Below, piece by piece: positions 1 through 8,628 of a DNA stretch of 64,000 nucleotides. The notes beneath the pieces were generated by a model, which was not told the origin of the DNA, searched no databases, and saw only the letters and a program-made list of their open reading frames with translations. The translations under genes and the position numbers were made by a program. Location: NCBI RefSeq assembly GCF_003751785.1, contig NZ_RKIE01000002.1, positions 372,001-436,000 of the forward strand, given 5' to 3'. Origin of the DNA: Frigoribacterium sp. PhB160 (GTDB taxonomy: Bacteria; Actinomycetota; Actinomycetes; Actinomycetales; Microbacteriaceae). The number at the start of each line of letters is the position of its first letter. Within the stretch, counting starts at the first letter, position 1.

Positions 1-92
1 GCGAGGTGGCGGACGACGGCGCGGCCGAGCTTGCCGCTGCCGCCGGTGACGGCGACGCGCTGCGGTGCGGGGGAGGGGGTGGGTGACGACAT
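1..92 (-). CDS. NAD(P)-binding epimerase/dehydratase-like protein, N-terminal part only
   Basis: Reading leftward from ATG at 92, the first 30 codons run off the window edge. After a short Ser/Pro-rich lead comes RVAVTGGSGKLGRAVVRHLA, a first beta strand plus glycine-rich GxxGxxG loop of the Rossmann fold used by NAD(P)-dependent epimerases, dehydratases and NmrA-like reductases. An AGGAAG ribosome binding site lies about 9 bases before the start. Only the dinucleotide-binding loop is visible, so substrate and exact family cannot be given. Confidence 0.7.
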   Translation of the reverse strand, partial: MSSPTPSPAPQRVAVTGGSGKLGRAVVRHL

Positions 93-321
93 CGTCTGCA
101 CTTCCTGGGGGTGGGGTCGGGCGGCGACGCGGGGCGCGCCTCCGTGCGTCCCTCCGTTCTACTGCCTGGGCGGGTGCGCCGTGCGCCCGGATGCGCGTGC
201 CGGACGAGCCGGGCGGCCGCGTCGCCGCGTCGCGCCGTCCGTCCGACGGCCCCCGAGGAGGCACGCGTACGGTGTCGAGGACGGGCACCGACCTGCCCGC
301 CCCCGACCGAGAGGACCCGCC

Positions 322-510
322 ATGAGCTCCACGCCTGACACCGACCCCGCCGACCGCGAGCTGGACGAGCGTGCCGACAGCGCCGCCGTGCACGGCGACG
401 ACCCGGCCCCCGTCGAGCCGCACGGCCGGTCCGAGGCCGACGACGCCGCGGTCGAGGGAGCGGTCGAGCAGGTCGACGACCTCCTCGGCGGCAACGGCCC
501 GCTGCGCTGA
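322..510 (+). CDS. Small acidic hypothetical protein (62 aa)
   Basis: A 62-residue, Asp/Glu-rich hydrophilic protein beginning MSSTPDTDPADRELDERADS, with no membrane segment and no family I recognise. The start at 322 is chosen because GAGAGG stands 6-7 bases upstream and the longer in-frame extension has arginine-rich, non-protein-like composition. It ends in VDDLLGGNGPLR. It stands alone between the leftward Rossmann gene and padR. The leader at 93-321 holds only a 6-bp hairpin (234-250) and no other gene. Confidence 0.55.
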   Translation: MSSTPDTDPADRELDERADSAAVHGDDPAPVEPHGRSEADDAAVEGAVEQVDDLLGGNGPLR

Positions 511-585
511 CCTCGTCGTCCTGGCGGACGACGTCGCGACGAGCATCTCCACCCCTCGACGGATGGGATGCATCGATGATCTGAC

Positions 586-591
586 TATCGT
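586..591 (+). promoter_or_regulatory. Putative -10 hexamer of a leaderless padR transcript
   Basis: TATCGT ends 6 bases before the padR ATG at 598, and there is no Shine-Dalgarno sequence. The stretch just upstream holds overlapping palindromes ATGCAT and ATCGAT (about 569-578), a plausible but unproven PadR autoregulatory site. Confidence 0.45.
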
Positions 592-597
592 CGGAGC

Positions 598-1008
598 ATG
601 GCAGACAACGAGATGCGCGAGCCGACCTTCCTGGTGCTCGCCGCCCTGGCCGACGGGCCCAAGCACGGCTACGCCCTGATCGGCGAGGCCGAGACGCTCT
701 CCGGGGGCCGCGTGCGGCTCGCGGTCGGCACCCTGTACGCGGCACTGCAACGGCTCGCCGAGCAGGGGCTCGTCCGCGAGCACGGCACCGAGGTCGTCGA
801 CGGCCGGCACCGCCGGTACCACGAGCTCACCGACGCCGGGGCCCAGGCCCTCGAGGCCGAGGCGGCCCGGCTCGAGCAGAACGCGCGGGAGGCACGGGTC
901 CGGCTCGGCCGCCGGTCGCGGCCCGCGTCGGCCCTCCGGGCCGACCAGGGCGGGCTGGGCAGCGGGGCGTCCCGGCTGCGGGTCCGCACCGCCGGAGCGG
1001 CGTCGTGA
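598..1008 (+). CDS. PadR family transcriptional regulator
   Basis: A 136-residue winged-helix repressor. Residues 5-80 match the PadR domain: EPTFLVLAALADGPKHGYAL, then GTLYAALQRLAEQGLV (recognition helix) and the wing VDGRHRRYHELTDAGAQAL. The C-terminal third is a short Arg/Ala-rich tail rather than a full dimerisation helix. PadR proteins usually repress a neighbouring gene until a small ligand binds. Here the stop codon overlaps the GTG of the next gene by four bases (GTGA), so the regulator and membrane protein are translationally coupled. There is no ribosome binding site, and the start sits 6 bases after a -10-like hexamer. Confidence 0.85.
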   Translation: MADNEMREPTFLVLAALADGPKHGYALIGEAETLSGGRVRLAVGTLYAALQRLAEQGLVREHGTEVVDGRHRRYHELTDAGAQALEAEAARLEQNAREARVRLGRRSRPASALRADQGGLGSGASRLRVRTAGAAS

Positions 1009-1961
1009 GCGGCGTGCTGGAGCAGCGCTACCGCCGCCTGCTCGGCTGGTACCCGCGGTCGTGGCGTGAGCGCCACGGCGACGCCATGGTCGGCACCCTG
1101 CTCGACGTCGCCGACGCCCAGGGCCGGCACGAGCCCACCTGGTCGGAGTCCGTCGACCTCGCGAGGGGCGGGCTCGCCGCGCGCCTCGGCGTGGTCGTGC
1201 CGGAGGCGGTGCGCGACGGGGCCGCGGCCGTGGCCCTCGCGACCGGCACCGCCTTCTCGCTCGTCTACGTGCTCTTCGTGTCGTGGGCGCCCCTCGTCCC
1301 CGACGGGGAGGCGTGGCCGACGACGTCCGTGTTCGGCCCGTTCACCGACCCCGGGGTCGTGCTGGGCCTGCTCTGGGCGACGGCGGCAGCCCTGTGGCTC
1401 GTCGACGACGACCGCGTCGCCCGGGGAGCGCTCGTGGTGCTGCTCGTCGTGCTCGTCGGCCTCCCGCTCACCGGGGCGGACGGCCTCGCCCTCGGCTGGG
1501 ACGGGCCGACGTCGACGAACCTCGGCTTCCAGGCCCTGCTCGCCGTGCTGGCACTCGTCGGCACGCCGCGACGTCGGGCCCGGCTGGCCCTGGCCACGCT
1601 GGTCTGGGCGGTCGCCTTCTCGGCCGTGTACCTGGGCAACGGCATGCTGGGCACGTCGGGGGCCTGGTTCTGGGCGAGCCCCGCGCAGTTCGGCAACCTC
1701 GCCCTGGGCGGGCTGCTCGCGGTCGTGGCCGCGTTCGTCCTCGCCGCCGCGGGGCGGGCCACCGCGGCGCTCGTCACGCTGGCGTCGCTCGCGCCCTGGG
1801 CCGGGGTCGCCGCCGTGCAGCTCGTGGTCGTCGGGCGGCCGGACGCGTTCTCGCTCGCGGTCGCCGCCGTCGCCGTCGCCCTGGCCGTCGCCACGGTCGG
1901 GCTCGCTCGTCGTCGGTCGCGGCGCGAGCGGGCGGCCGCCGGGCGGCCCCTCGCGACGTGA
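1005..1961 (+). CDS. Integral membrane protein coupled to PadR
   Basis: A 318-residue protein with a soluble head (about residues 1-65, beginning LEQRYRRLLGWYPRSWRERH) followed by about eight hydrophobic segments. The head, with its RLLxxYPxxWR motif, is the type seen in actinobacterial membrane proteins paired with PadR regulators, where it is often annotated as a permease prefix domain. No transport or catalytic motif is visible. GTG at 1005 overlaps the padR stop. The likely role is an envelope or stress protein whose expression PadR controls; this is inferred from pairing only. Confidence 0.7.
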   Translation: MSGVLEQRYRRLLGWYPRSWRERHGDAMVGTLLDVADAQGRHEPTWSESVDLARGGLAARLGVVVPEAVRDGAAAVALATGTAFSLVYVLFVSWAPLVPDGEAWPTTSVFGPFTDPGVVLGLLWATAAALWLVDDDRVARGALVVLLVVLVGLPLTGADGLALGWDGPTSTNLGFQALLAVLALVGTPRRRARLALATLVWAVAFSAVYLGNGMLGTSGAWFWASPAQFGNLALGGLLAVVAAFVLAAAGRATAALVTLASLAPWAGVAAVQLVVVGRPDAFSLAVAAVAVALAVATVGLARRRSRRERAAAGRPLAT

Positions 1962-2021
1962 GATCCACTCTTCTGCATGGATCACCCGGACATCACCCGA
2001 CACGGGAGAGCCGGTTGCCGC

Positions 2022-2027
2022 TAGCGT
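2022..2027 (+). promoter_or_regulatory. Putative -10 box for the candidate small RNA
   Basis: TAGCGT, the same hexamer seen before kynureninase and the sulfhydrylase gene here. It would place transcription start near 2034. No clear -35 is visible. Confidence 0.3.
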
Positions 2028-2033
2028 GGGGTC

Positions 2034-2187
2034 CGCTCCCGGCTGGTTACCGGGGCGATCGTGCCTGCCACGGTGGCGGGCGACGCGTGGTCTCCTGATC
2101 CGATCTCGCGCAGCCCCTCCCCAGGGCACGACTGCACGCCCCCGTCCGAGCTCGCTCGTCGACGGGGGCGTGTCTCGTCCCCCCCCC
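2034..2187 (+). ncRNA. Candidate structured small RNA or leader ending in a strong hairpin
   Basis: This lies in the 472-base gene-free gap between the PadR-linked membrane gene and the helicase. Visible pairings: a 5-bp hairpin 2038-2042/2050-2054; a hairpin built on GCCTGC/GCGGGC (2062-2080); a longer-range stem TCGTGCC (2059-2065) with GGCACGA (2125-2131); and a perfect 12-bp stem 2135-2146/2161-2172 with a 14-base loop, followed by a run of nine C. The last stem resembles a terminator without a U-tract. I recognise no known RNA family. The C-run recalls actinobacterial 6C RNA, but the conserved C-loop hairpins are not evident. Confidence 0.3.
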
Positions 2188-2211
2188 AGTGGCCTCCCAG
2201 CCTGCTCACGG

Positions 2212-2240
2212 TTGTCCCGACAGGCTCGCCGTGGCAATAT
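2212..2240 (+). promoter_or_regulatory. Putative promoter of the DUF3516 helicase gene
   Basis: TTGTCC (2212-2217) and CAATAT (2235-2240) are separated by 17 bases, in the only AT-rich patch of the gap. It would give a leader of about 185 bases. The rest of the gap to 2433 is GC-rich, with an inverted pair of the CGCGCCTCC/GGAGGCGCG motif (2342, 2394). Confidence 0.35.
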
Positions 2241-2433
2241 CGACACAATCTCATCTCGGGGTTGGTTCAGGGCCCGAGAGGGGATCCCCGTGGGGGCGGG
2301 TGTCGCCTCGCCCCCGCGGCGGGGTCCTCGAGGGGCCGGGACGCGCCTCCTGCCGTCCCCCGGGCCTGCTCGCGTCCACGAGGGCCGTGCGCCGGAGGCG
2401 CGGCGCGGCCCGATGGGGCAGGATCGAGTCATC

Positions 2434-5004
2434 ATGCCCCCTGCTCCCACCGCCCCGCTCGCCGCCCTGCTGCCCGAGAGCCCGAGCCGGGCGTCGTACG
2501 ACGCGGACGCCGCGTACACGGCCTTCGCCGACTGGGCCGAGGGCCGGGGGCTGCCCCTCTACCCCGCCCAGGACGAGGCGATGATGGAGCTGGTCTCGGG
2601 CGCCTCCGTGATCCTCAGCACGCCGACCGGCACGGGCAAGTCGCTCGTCGCCGCGGGCGCCCACTTCGTCGCCCTCAGCCAGGGGCTGCGCAGCTGGTAC
2701 ACGGCCCCGATCAAGGCCCTCGTCAGCGAGAAGTTCTTCCAGCTCGTGGAGCTGTTCGGCCCCGAGAACGTCGGCATGGTCACGGGCGACTCGTCGGTCA
2801 ACGCCGACGCCCCGATCATCTGCTGCACCGCGGAGATCCTCGCGAACCTGGCCCTCCGCGAGGGCGAGGACGCCGAGGTCGAGCAGGTCGTCATGGACGA
2901 GTTCCACTTCTACGGCGACCAGTCGCGCGGCTGGGCCTGGCAGGTGCCGCTGCTGCTGCTGCCGCGCGTGCAGTTCCTCCTCATGTCGGCGACGCTCGGC
3001 GACGTCACGCGCATCACCGACGACCTCTCCCGGCGCACGGGGCGACCCGTCGCTCGGGTCACGGGCGTCGAGCGCCCGGTGCCCCTGCACTACTCGTACG
3101 CGCAGACGCCCGTGCAGGAGACGGTCGAGGAGCTCCTCTCCACCGGCGAGGCGCCGGTCTACGTCGTGCACTTCTCGCAGGCCGCGGCGCTCGAGCGGGC
3201 CCAGGCGCTCTCGAGCATCAAGGTGGCGACCCGCGAGCAGCGCGACGAGATCGCCGAGCTCATCGGCGGGTTCCGGTTCAGCACCGGGTTCGGCAAGACT
3301 CTCGGGCGGCTCGTCCGCTCGGGCATCGGCGTGCACCACGCCGGCATGCTGCCCAAGTACCGGCGGCTGGTCGAGCAGCTCGCCCAGCGGGGCCTGCTGC
3401 GGGTCATCTGCGGCACCGACACGCTCGGAGTCGGCATCAACGTGCCGATCCGCACCGTGCTGCTCACCGCGCTGACGAAGTTCGACGGCACGCGCATGCG
3501 CCAGCTCAGCGCCCGGGAGTTCCACCAGGTCGCCGGTCGCGCCGGCCGGGCCGGCTACGACACGAGCGGCACCGTCGTGCTGCAGGCGCCCGAGCACGAG
3601 ATCGACAACCTCAAGGCGATCGAGAAGGCCGGCGACGACCCGAAGAAGAAGCGCAAGATCGTCCGCAAGAAGGCGCCCGAGGGCTTCGTCTCGTGGGGCG
3701 AGCCGAGCTTCCACAAGCTCATCGCGGCCGAGCCCGAGCCCCTGGTCTCGCACATGCAGATCACCCACGCGATGCTGCTCAACGTCATCGGGCGGGGCGG
3801 CGACGTCTTCGAGAACGTGCGGTCGCTGGTCTTCGACAACCACGAGCCCCTCGCCAAGCAGTACGCGATGGCTCGCCAGGCGATCTCCATCTACCGCACC
3901 CTGCGCACGGCCGAGGTCGTCGTGCAGGAGCCCGGCGTCGACGGCGGCCGCCCGACCATCCGCCTCACCGTCGACCTGCAGGCCAACTTCGCGCTGAACC
4001 AGCCGCTGTCGCCGTTCGCGCTGGCCACCTTCGACGTGCTCGACGTCGAGTCGCCGACCTACGCCCTCGACGTCGTCTCCGTCGTCGAGGCGACCCTCGA
4101 CGACCCGCGCCCGATCCTCTCCCAGCAGCAGTTCAAGGCCCGCGGCGAGGCCGTGGCGGCCATGAAGCAGGAGGGCATCGAGTACGACCAGCGCATGGAG
4201 CTGCTCGAGCAGGTCACGCACCCGAAGCCGCTCGACGAGCTGCTGACGGCCCTGTTCGAGACCTACGCGGCGTCGCAGCCCTGGATCGGCGACTTCGCCC
4301 TCAGCCCGAAGTCGGTCGTGCGCGACCTCTACGAGCGCGCCATGACCTTCGTCGACTACGTCGGCTTCTACGGGCTCGCCCGGTCGGAGGGCCTCGTGCT
4401 CCGGTACCTCTCCGACGCCTTCCGCGCGCTCCGCCAGACGGTGCCCGACGAGGCGAAGACCGACGAGCTGGCCGACCTGGTCGAGTGGCTCGGCGAGCTC
4501 GTGCGACAGGTCGACTCGAGCCTGCTCGACGAGTGGGAGGAGATGCTCAACCCCCGCGAGGCCGAGGCCCACGACGAGATCGTGCCCCCGGTGCTGCGGC
4601 GCTTCACGGCGAACGACCGGGCCTTCCGCATCGCGGTGCGCAACGAGATGTTCCGCCGCGTGCAGCTGATGGCCCGTGACGACGCCGAGGCGCTCGGCCA
4701 GCTCGACGCCTCGTCGGGCTGGGACGTCGACCGCTGGGGCGAGGTGCTCGACCGCTACTTCGACGAGTACGAGTCGATCGGCACCGACACCGACGCGCGC
4801 GGGCCGCACATGCTGCAGATCGAGCAGCTGCCCACGGTCTGGCGGGTGCGCCAGGTGCTCGCCGACCCCGAGGGCGACCACGACTGGGGCGTCTCGGCCG
4901 TCGTCGACCTGGCCTCGAGCGACGAGCGGGGGGAGGCGGTGGTCACCGTCACCGCCGTCGGCCCCGCCTCCGAGCGGGTCGGCTCGGCACCCGTCGGGGA
5001 GTAA
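2434..5004 (+). CDS. DEAD/DEAH-box RNA helicase with DUF3516 (Ski2-like)
   Basis: 856 residues. ATP-dependent superfamily 2 helicase: Walker A STPTGTGKS near residue 65, motif II DEFH near 154, motif III SAT near 185, and motif [13 protein letters not shown] near 365. A C-terminal alpha-helical DUF3516 half (from about 430) is the arrangement common in actinobacterial Ski2-like helicases of about 830-870 residues. Likely role: RNA unwinding in decay or ribosome metabolism. The start at 2434 (MPPAPTAPLAALLPE) has GGGGCAGGA about 8 bases upstream; ATG 2413 is an alternative. The basic run PKKKRKIVRKK (near 410) is part of the helicase core. Confidence 0.9.
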   Translation: MPPAPTAPLAALLPESPSRASYDADAAYTAFADWAEGRGLPLYPAQDEAMMELVSGASVILSTPTGTGKSLVAAGAHFVALSQGLRSWYTAPIKALVSEKFFQLVELFGPENVGMVTGDSSVNADAPIICCTAEILANLALREGEDAEVEQVVMDEFHFYGDQSRGWAWQVPLLLLPRVQFLLMSATLGDVTRITDDLSRRTGRPVARVTGVERPVPLHYSYAQTPVQETVEELLSTGEAPVYVVHFSQAAALERAQALSSIKVATREQRDEIAELIGGFRFSTGFGKTLGRLVRSGIGVHHAGMLPKYRRLVEQLAQRGLLRVICGTDTLGVGINVPIRTVLLTALTKFDGTRMRQLSAREFHQVAGRAGRAGYDTSGTVVLQAPEHEIDNLKAIEKAGDDPKKKRKIVRKKAPEGFVSWGEPSFHKLIAAEPEPLVSHMQITHAMLLNVIGRGGDVFENVRSLVFDNHEPLAKQYAMARQAISIYRTLRTAEVVVQEPGVDGGRPTIRLTVDLQANFALNQPLSPFALATFDVLDVESPTYALDVVSVVEATLDDPRPILSQQQFKARGEAVAAMKQEGIEYDQRMELLEQVTHPKPLDELLTALFETYAASQPWIGDFALSPKSVVRDLYERAMTFVDYVGFYGLARSEGLVLRYLSDAFRALRQTVPDEAKTDELADLVEWLGELVRQVDSSLLDEWEEMLNPREAEAHDEIVPPVLRRFTANDRAFRIAVRNEMFRRVQLMARDDAEALGQLDASSGWDVDRWGEVLDRYFDEYESIGTDTDARGPHMLQIEQLPTVWRVRQVLADPEGDHDWGVSAVVDLASSDERGEAVVTVTAVGPASERVGSAPVGE

Positions 5005-5099
5005 CGTTGTCGTCGGCCAGCCCCACCCGGGCGGTCGACCTGGAGCGTCCTCGACGCGCCGTCCGCAGCACCACCGTGCTCCGTCCCCGAGGAGGATCC

Positions 5100-5861
5100 A
5101 TGTCTCGCCTGACCGGGAAGGTGGCGATCGTCACCGGTGCGGCCTCCGGCATCGGCGAGGCCATCGTGCGTCGCTTCGCGGAGGAGGGCGCGAGCGTCGT
5201 CGCCACCGACATCCTCGACGGCTCGGCCGTCGCGGCCGACTCCGGGGCGGACTTCCTCCAGCACGACGTCGCCAACGGCGGCGACTGGAAGCGGGTCATG
5301 GACCGCGTCGCCGAGCAGCACGGCCGTCTCGACGTGCTCGTCAACAACGCCGGCATCGTCTCGGGCCAGTCGATCGACGTCACGCAGCTCGAGAGCTGGA
5401 ACCGGGTCTTCGCCGTCAACGTGACGGGCGTCATGCTGGGCACGCGCTTCGCCATCGAGCAGATGCGCGCGAACCCCGGCGGCGTCGGCGGCTCCATCAT
5501 CAACCTCGCGCCGGCCACGTCGTTCCTCGGCTTCGGCGACGACGCGGCGTACACCGCGAGCAAGCACGCCCTCGTCGGCCTCACCCGGTCGAGCGCGGCG
5601 CACGCCGCGCAGGAGGGCTGGGGCATCCGCATCAACTCGCTCCACCCCGGCCCGACCGACACGGCGCTGTTCCGCCGGCAGGTCGAGGCGCAGCCGGCGC
5701 TGCTCGACGCCTTCCGCAGCATGAGCCCGCGGGGCCGGCTCGCCCGGCCGGAGGAGGTGGCGGGGCTCGCCCTGCACCTCGCCTCGGACGACTCCGCGTT
5801 CTCGACCGGCGCCCAGTTCGTCGTCGACGGCGGCCTGTCGAGCACCCACCCCTCGATGTAG
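5100..5861 (+). CDS. SDR family oxidoreductase, atypical catalytic triad
   Basis: 253 residues. Classical short-chain dehydrogenase length and fold: cofactor loop TGAASGIGE (residues 12-20), Asp after beta-2 (ATDILDG, favouring NAD), NNAG motif, catalytic Tyr151 and Lys155 in YTASK, and the C-terminal VVDGGLS. The usual catalytic serine 13 residues before Tyr is Pro138 (segment NLAPATSFLG), so activity may use a nearby Thr/Ser or be altered. A strong GGAGG site lies 6 bases before ATG 5100. It is 95 bases downstream of the helicase and probably has its own expression. Substrate unknown. Confidence 0.85.
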   Translation: MSRLTGKVAIVTGAASGIGEAIVRRFAEEGASVVATDILDGSAVAADSGADFLQHDVANGGDWKRVMDRVAEQHGRLDVLVNNAGIVSGQSIDVTQLESWNRVFAVNVTGVMLGTRFAIEQMRANPGGVGGSIINLAPATSFLGFGDDAAYTASKHALVGLTRSSAAHAAQEGWGIRINSLHPGPTDTALFRRQVEAQPALLDAFRSMSPRGRLARPEEVAGLALHLASDDSAFSTGAQFVVDGGLSSTHPSM

Positions 5862-5900
5862 CTCGGCGGCGGCGCGCCGTCGCGGGCCCGGCGGAGGGGC

Positions 5901-6425
5901 CTAGAAGAGCGTGGCCGGCGGCTCGGGCGGGGCCGCGACCGGCGACGTCGTCGCGACCGGGGCGCCCGGCCAGCCGGGCCCGGCCGGCACCTCGCCGCGG
6001 TTCTGGAAGGCCGTCGCCGCGCCGCGGGCGCGCACGTCGGCCGCCTCGTTCATCTCGTGGCCGACGTGGCCGCGCACCCACTCGAAGGTGACCTTCCGCC
6101 CCGCGAGGGCGGAGTCGAGCTCCTTGAGGATCTCGACGTTGAGCACGGGCTTGCCGTCGGCCTTCCGCCAGCCCTTGCGCTTCCAGCCCGGCATCCACTC
6201 GGTGCAGGCCTTGATCGTGTACTGGCTGTCGCAGAGGACGTGCACGGGCTCGTCGGTGCCGGCGGTGGCCCGCAGCAGCTCGAGCACGGCGGTCAGCTCG
6301 CCCTGGTTGTTCGTGGCCCGCGGCCAGCCGCCGGCGGCCCAGCGGTCGTCGTCGACGTACCAGGCCCAGCCGGCGGGGCCGGGGTTGCCGAGGGCGGATC
6401 CGTCTGCGGCGGCGACGATCGTCAT
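5901..6425 (-). CDS. rnhA: Ribonuclease HI
   Basis: 174 residues. It cleaves the RNA strand of RNA-DNA hybrids (Okazaki primers, R-loops). All four acidic residues are present: Asp in AAADGSALGNPGP, Glu in NNQGELTAV, Asp in LCDSQYT, and the last Asp in NEAADVRAR; the His of RGHVGHE is also there. After residue 140 there is a Pro/Ala-rich tail of about 35 residues not found in short RNases HI; its function is unknown. The start at 6425 has AAGGAG 6 bases upstream. It runs convergent to the SDR gene, with 39 bases between the stops. Confidence 0.92.
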   Translation of the reverse strand: MTIVAAADGSALGNPGPAGWAWYVDDDRWAAGGWPRATNNQGELTAVLELLRATAGTDEPVHVLCDSQYTIKACTEWMPGWKRKGWRKADGKPVLNVEILKELDSALAGRKVTFEWVRGHVGHEMNEAADVRARGAATAFQNRGEVPAGPGWPGAPVATTSPVAAPPEPPATLF

Positions 6426-6511
6426 GGGGGTCTCCTTGCTCGTGAGGTGCCTGACCACGGTACGCGAGCGGACGGGTGCCGCCGCACCGCGCCTCCTGCC
6501 GTCGGTCGGCG

Positions 6512-7345
6512 TCAGCCGTTGTGGTCGGGGTGGGAGCCGGTGCGCTCGCCGATGTCGAGCGCCGCGATCGCGGCCAGGTCGGAGGCGTCGAGCTCGAAGC
6601 CGAGCACGTCGAGGTTCGCGCGGATGCGGTCGGGCGTCACCGACTTCGGGATGACGACGAGCCCCTGCTGCAGGTGCCAGCGGATGATCACCTGCGCCGT
6701 CGAGACGCCGTGCGCCGCCGCGACTCGCGCGAGCGTCGGGTCGTCGAGGATGCGTCCGCGGGCGAGCGGCGACCACGCCTCGGTGACGATGCCGTGCCGG
6801 TCGTCGAAGGCGCGCACCTCGTGCTGCTGCAGCCAGGGGTGCACCTCGACCTGGTTGATCGCGGGCACGACGCCGGTCTCGGCGAGGAGGCGCTCGAGGT
6901 GGTGCACCTGGAAGTTGCTGACGCCGATCGAGCGGGCCCGCCCCTCGGCGGCGATGCGCTCGAGGGCGCGGTACGTCTCGACCCAGCGGTCCTGCCGGGG
7001 CGCGGGCCAGTGGATGAGGTAGAGGTCGACGTGGTCGGTGCCGAGCGCCTCGAGGCTCGCGTCGAAGGCGCGGAGGGTCTCGTCGTGGCCGTGGTCGGTG
7101 TTCCAGACCTTCGTCGTCAGGAAGACGTCGTCGCGCGGCAGGCCGGAGGCGCGGAGAGCGCGGCCGACGCCCGCCTCGTTCGCGTAGAACGAGGCCGTGT
7201 CGAGGTGCCGGTAGCCGGCCTCGAGCGCGGTGGCGACCACCGCCTCCGCCTCGTCGTCGGGCACCTTGTAGACGCCGAGGCCGAGCTGGGGGATCGCGTT
7301 GCCGTCGTTGAGCGGGACGAGGGGGATCGTGTCGAGGTCGGGCAT
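6512..7345 (-). CDS. Aldo/keto reductase (2,5-didehydrogluconate reductase-like)
   Basis: 277 residues. NADPH-dependent carbonyl reductase with a TIM-barrel fold. Catalytic tetrad visible: Asp and Tyr in HLDTASFYANE, Lys in TTKVWN, His in LIHWPAP. NADPH-binding signatures IGVSNF and IPKSVTPDRIRANL are near the C-terminus. It resembles the DkgA/DkgB-type AKR5 group by length and motifs. The natural substrate cannot be told. It is 86 bases upstream of rnhA on the same strand and could be cotranscribed. Confidence 0.9.
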   Translation of the reverse strand: MPDLDTIPLVPLNDGNAIPQLGLGVYKVPDDEAEAVVATALEAGYRHLDTASFYANEAGVGRALRASGLPRDDVFLTTKVWNTDHGHDETLRAFDASLEALGTDHVDLYLIHWPAPRQDRWVETYRALERIAAEGRARSIGVSNFQVHHLERLLAETGVVPAINQVEVHPWLQQHEVRAFDDRHGIVTEAWSPLARGRILDDPTLARVAAAHGVSTAQVIIRWHLQQGLVVIPKSVTPDRIRANLDVLGFELDASDLAAIAALDIGERTGSHPDHNG

Positions 7346-7419
7346 GCCCCCATCGTGGCACCGCCCGGCGACGCCGCGGCGGACGCGGGGCGACGTGCCG
7401 TGCCGCCGGGAGGCGCGGG

Positions 7420-8628
7420 TCAGCTGGGCTGGACCGCCACCGGTTCGGTGTCGGGCAGCGGGCTCGCGTCGCGACCGCGCAGGTCGGGGAGCGCGCGGTG
7501 GAACACGACCCCGACGACCATGCCGACGAAGGCGAAGGCCGCGGCGACGACGAGACCACCCTGGCCGCCGATGCGGTCGATCCAGAATCCGGCGATCGCC
7601 GAGCCGAGGGCCGAGCCGATCAGCTGGCCGGTGCCGGCCCAGCCGTAGGCCTCGGCCGTGTCGCTGAACTTCACGCTCGACGAGACCACGGCGAACATGA
7701 CGGCGAGGGCCGGCGCGATGCCGATGCCCGCGACGAGCAGCGCGGCGCTGAGCGGCAGCAGGCCCGAGACGAAGATCGCCAGCACCATGCCGACGAAGAC
7801 GATGGTGAGGCGACGGGCCAGCGCCCACGGCCCGACCGGCACGTGGCCGAGCGCGAGGCCGCCGACGAGCGAGCCGAGGGCGAAGACGGCCAGGGCGATG
7901 CCCGAGTCGGCGCTGCCCTCGCCGAAGAGCGCCACGACGCCCGCCTCGACCGCGGCGCAGGCGCCGATGAGGAGGAAGCCCGCGACCGTGGCGAGCAGCA
8001 CGGTCGGCCGGGCGAGCACCTTGCCGAAGGCGCGCTTGCTGCGGGGGATGCGGACGCGGCCGACCTCGGGGGAGGCGATGAACCACACGCCGCCGCCGAC
8101 GAGGAAGACGGCCGCGAGCCAGATGGCCTCCTGCGTGCCGACCTGCGTGCCCACGAAGGTCGTGATGACCGGGCCGAGGACCCAGATGATCTCCTGCGCG
8201 GACGCGTCGAGGGAGAAGAGGGGCGTGAGCTGCGACGAGTTGACCATCTTCGGGTAGATGGTGCGCACGGCGGGCTGGATCGGCGGCACGCTCAGCCCGG
8301 TGACGAAGCCGAGCGCCATGAAGACGGGGACGGAGAAGTCGTACAGGGTGAAGGTGATCATCGAGGCGAGGCAGACCACGAGGGTCAGGACGAGCACGGG
8401 GCGCATGGCCCAGCGGCCCATCCACCGGCTGGTGAGCGGGCCCGAGATGGCCTGGCCGAGGCTGGTGGCCGCGAGCACCAGGCCGGCCGCCGTGTAGTTG
8501 TGGTGCACGTGCTCGACGTGCAGGAGGAAGGCCAGCGAGAGCATGCCGAACGGGAACCGGGCGGTCAGCTGCGCGGCGATGACGCGCGCGACCCCGGGGG
8601 TCTTGAGGAGGGCGGTGTAGGTGCTCAC
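7420..8628 (-). CDS. MFS transporter
   Basis: 402 residues with about twelve hydrophobic segments and a central charged loop (PEVGRVRIPRSKRAFGKV, near residue 195) dividing two six-helix halves, typical of major facilitator efflux proteins. The loop between helices 2 and 3 holds a motif-A-like stretch (GPLTSRWMGRWAMRPVLV). GTG start at 8628; TAGACT lies 9 bases upstream, so it may be leaderless. Substrate unknown; drug or metabolite efflux is the usual guess. It is transcribed away from the nrd operon. Confidence 0.85.
   Translation of the reverse strand: MSTYTALLKTPGVARVIAAQLTARFPFGMLSLAFLLHVEHVHHNYTAAGLVLAATSLGQAISGPLTSRWMGRWAMRPVLVLTLVVCLASMITFTLYDFSVPVFMALGFVTGLSVPPIQPAVRTIYPKMVNSSQLTPLFSLDASAQEIIWVLGPVITTFVGTQVGTQEAIWLAAVFLVGGGVWFIASPEVGRVRIPRSKRAFGKVLARPTVLLATVAGFLLIGACAAVEAGVVALFGEGSADSGIALAVFALGSLVGGLALGHVPVGPWALARRLTIVFVGMVLAIFVSGLLPLSAALLVAGIGIAPALAVMFAVVSSSVKFSDTAEAYGWAGTGQLIGSALGSAIAGFWIDRIGGQGGLVVAAAFAFVGMVVGVVFHRALPDLRGRDASPLPDTEPVAVQPS

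Noticed and set aside
2034-2187. Assignment of the structured gap to 6C RNA, SRP RNA or a known riboswitch
   Set aside because: Conserved loops and core sequences of those families could not be found; kept as an unassigned candidate.
669-2519. Long leftward frame (616 codons) across padR and its membrane partner
   Set aside because: Arg/Pro/Gly/Glu-rich composition without any domain. It is a shadow of the true genes in GC-rich DNA.
3640-3675. PKKKRKIV in the DUF3516 helicase, resembling a eukaryotic nuclear localisation signal
   Set aside because: It lies in the helicase core region and has no such role in bacteria; chance likeness.
2251-4881. 876-codon leftward frame opposite the DUF3516 helicase
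   Set aside because: The helicase frame has all SF2 motifs; the opposite frame is low-complexity Leu/Asp/Arg/Glu sequence with no recognisable fold.
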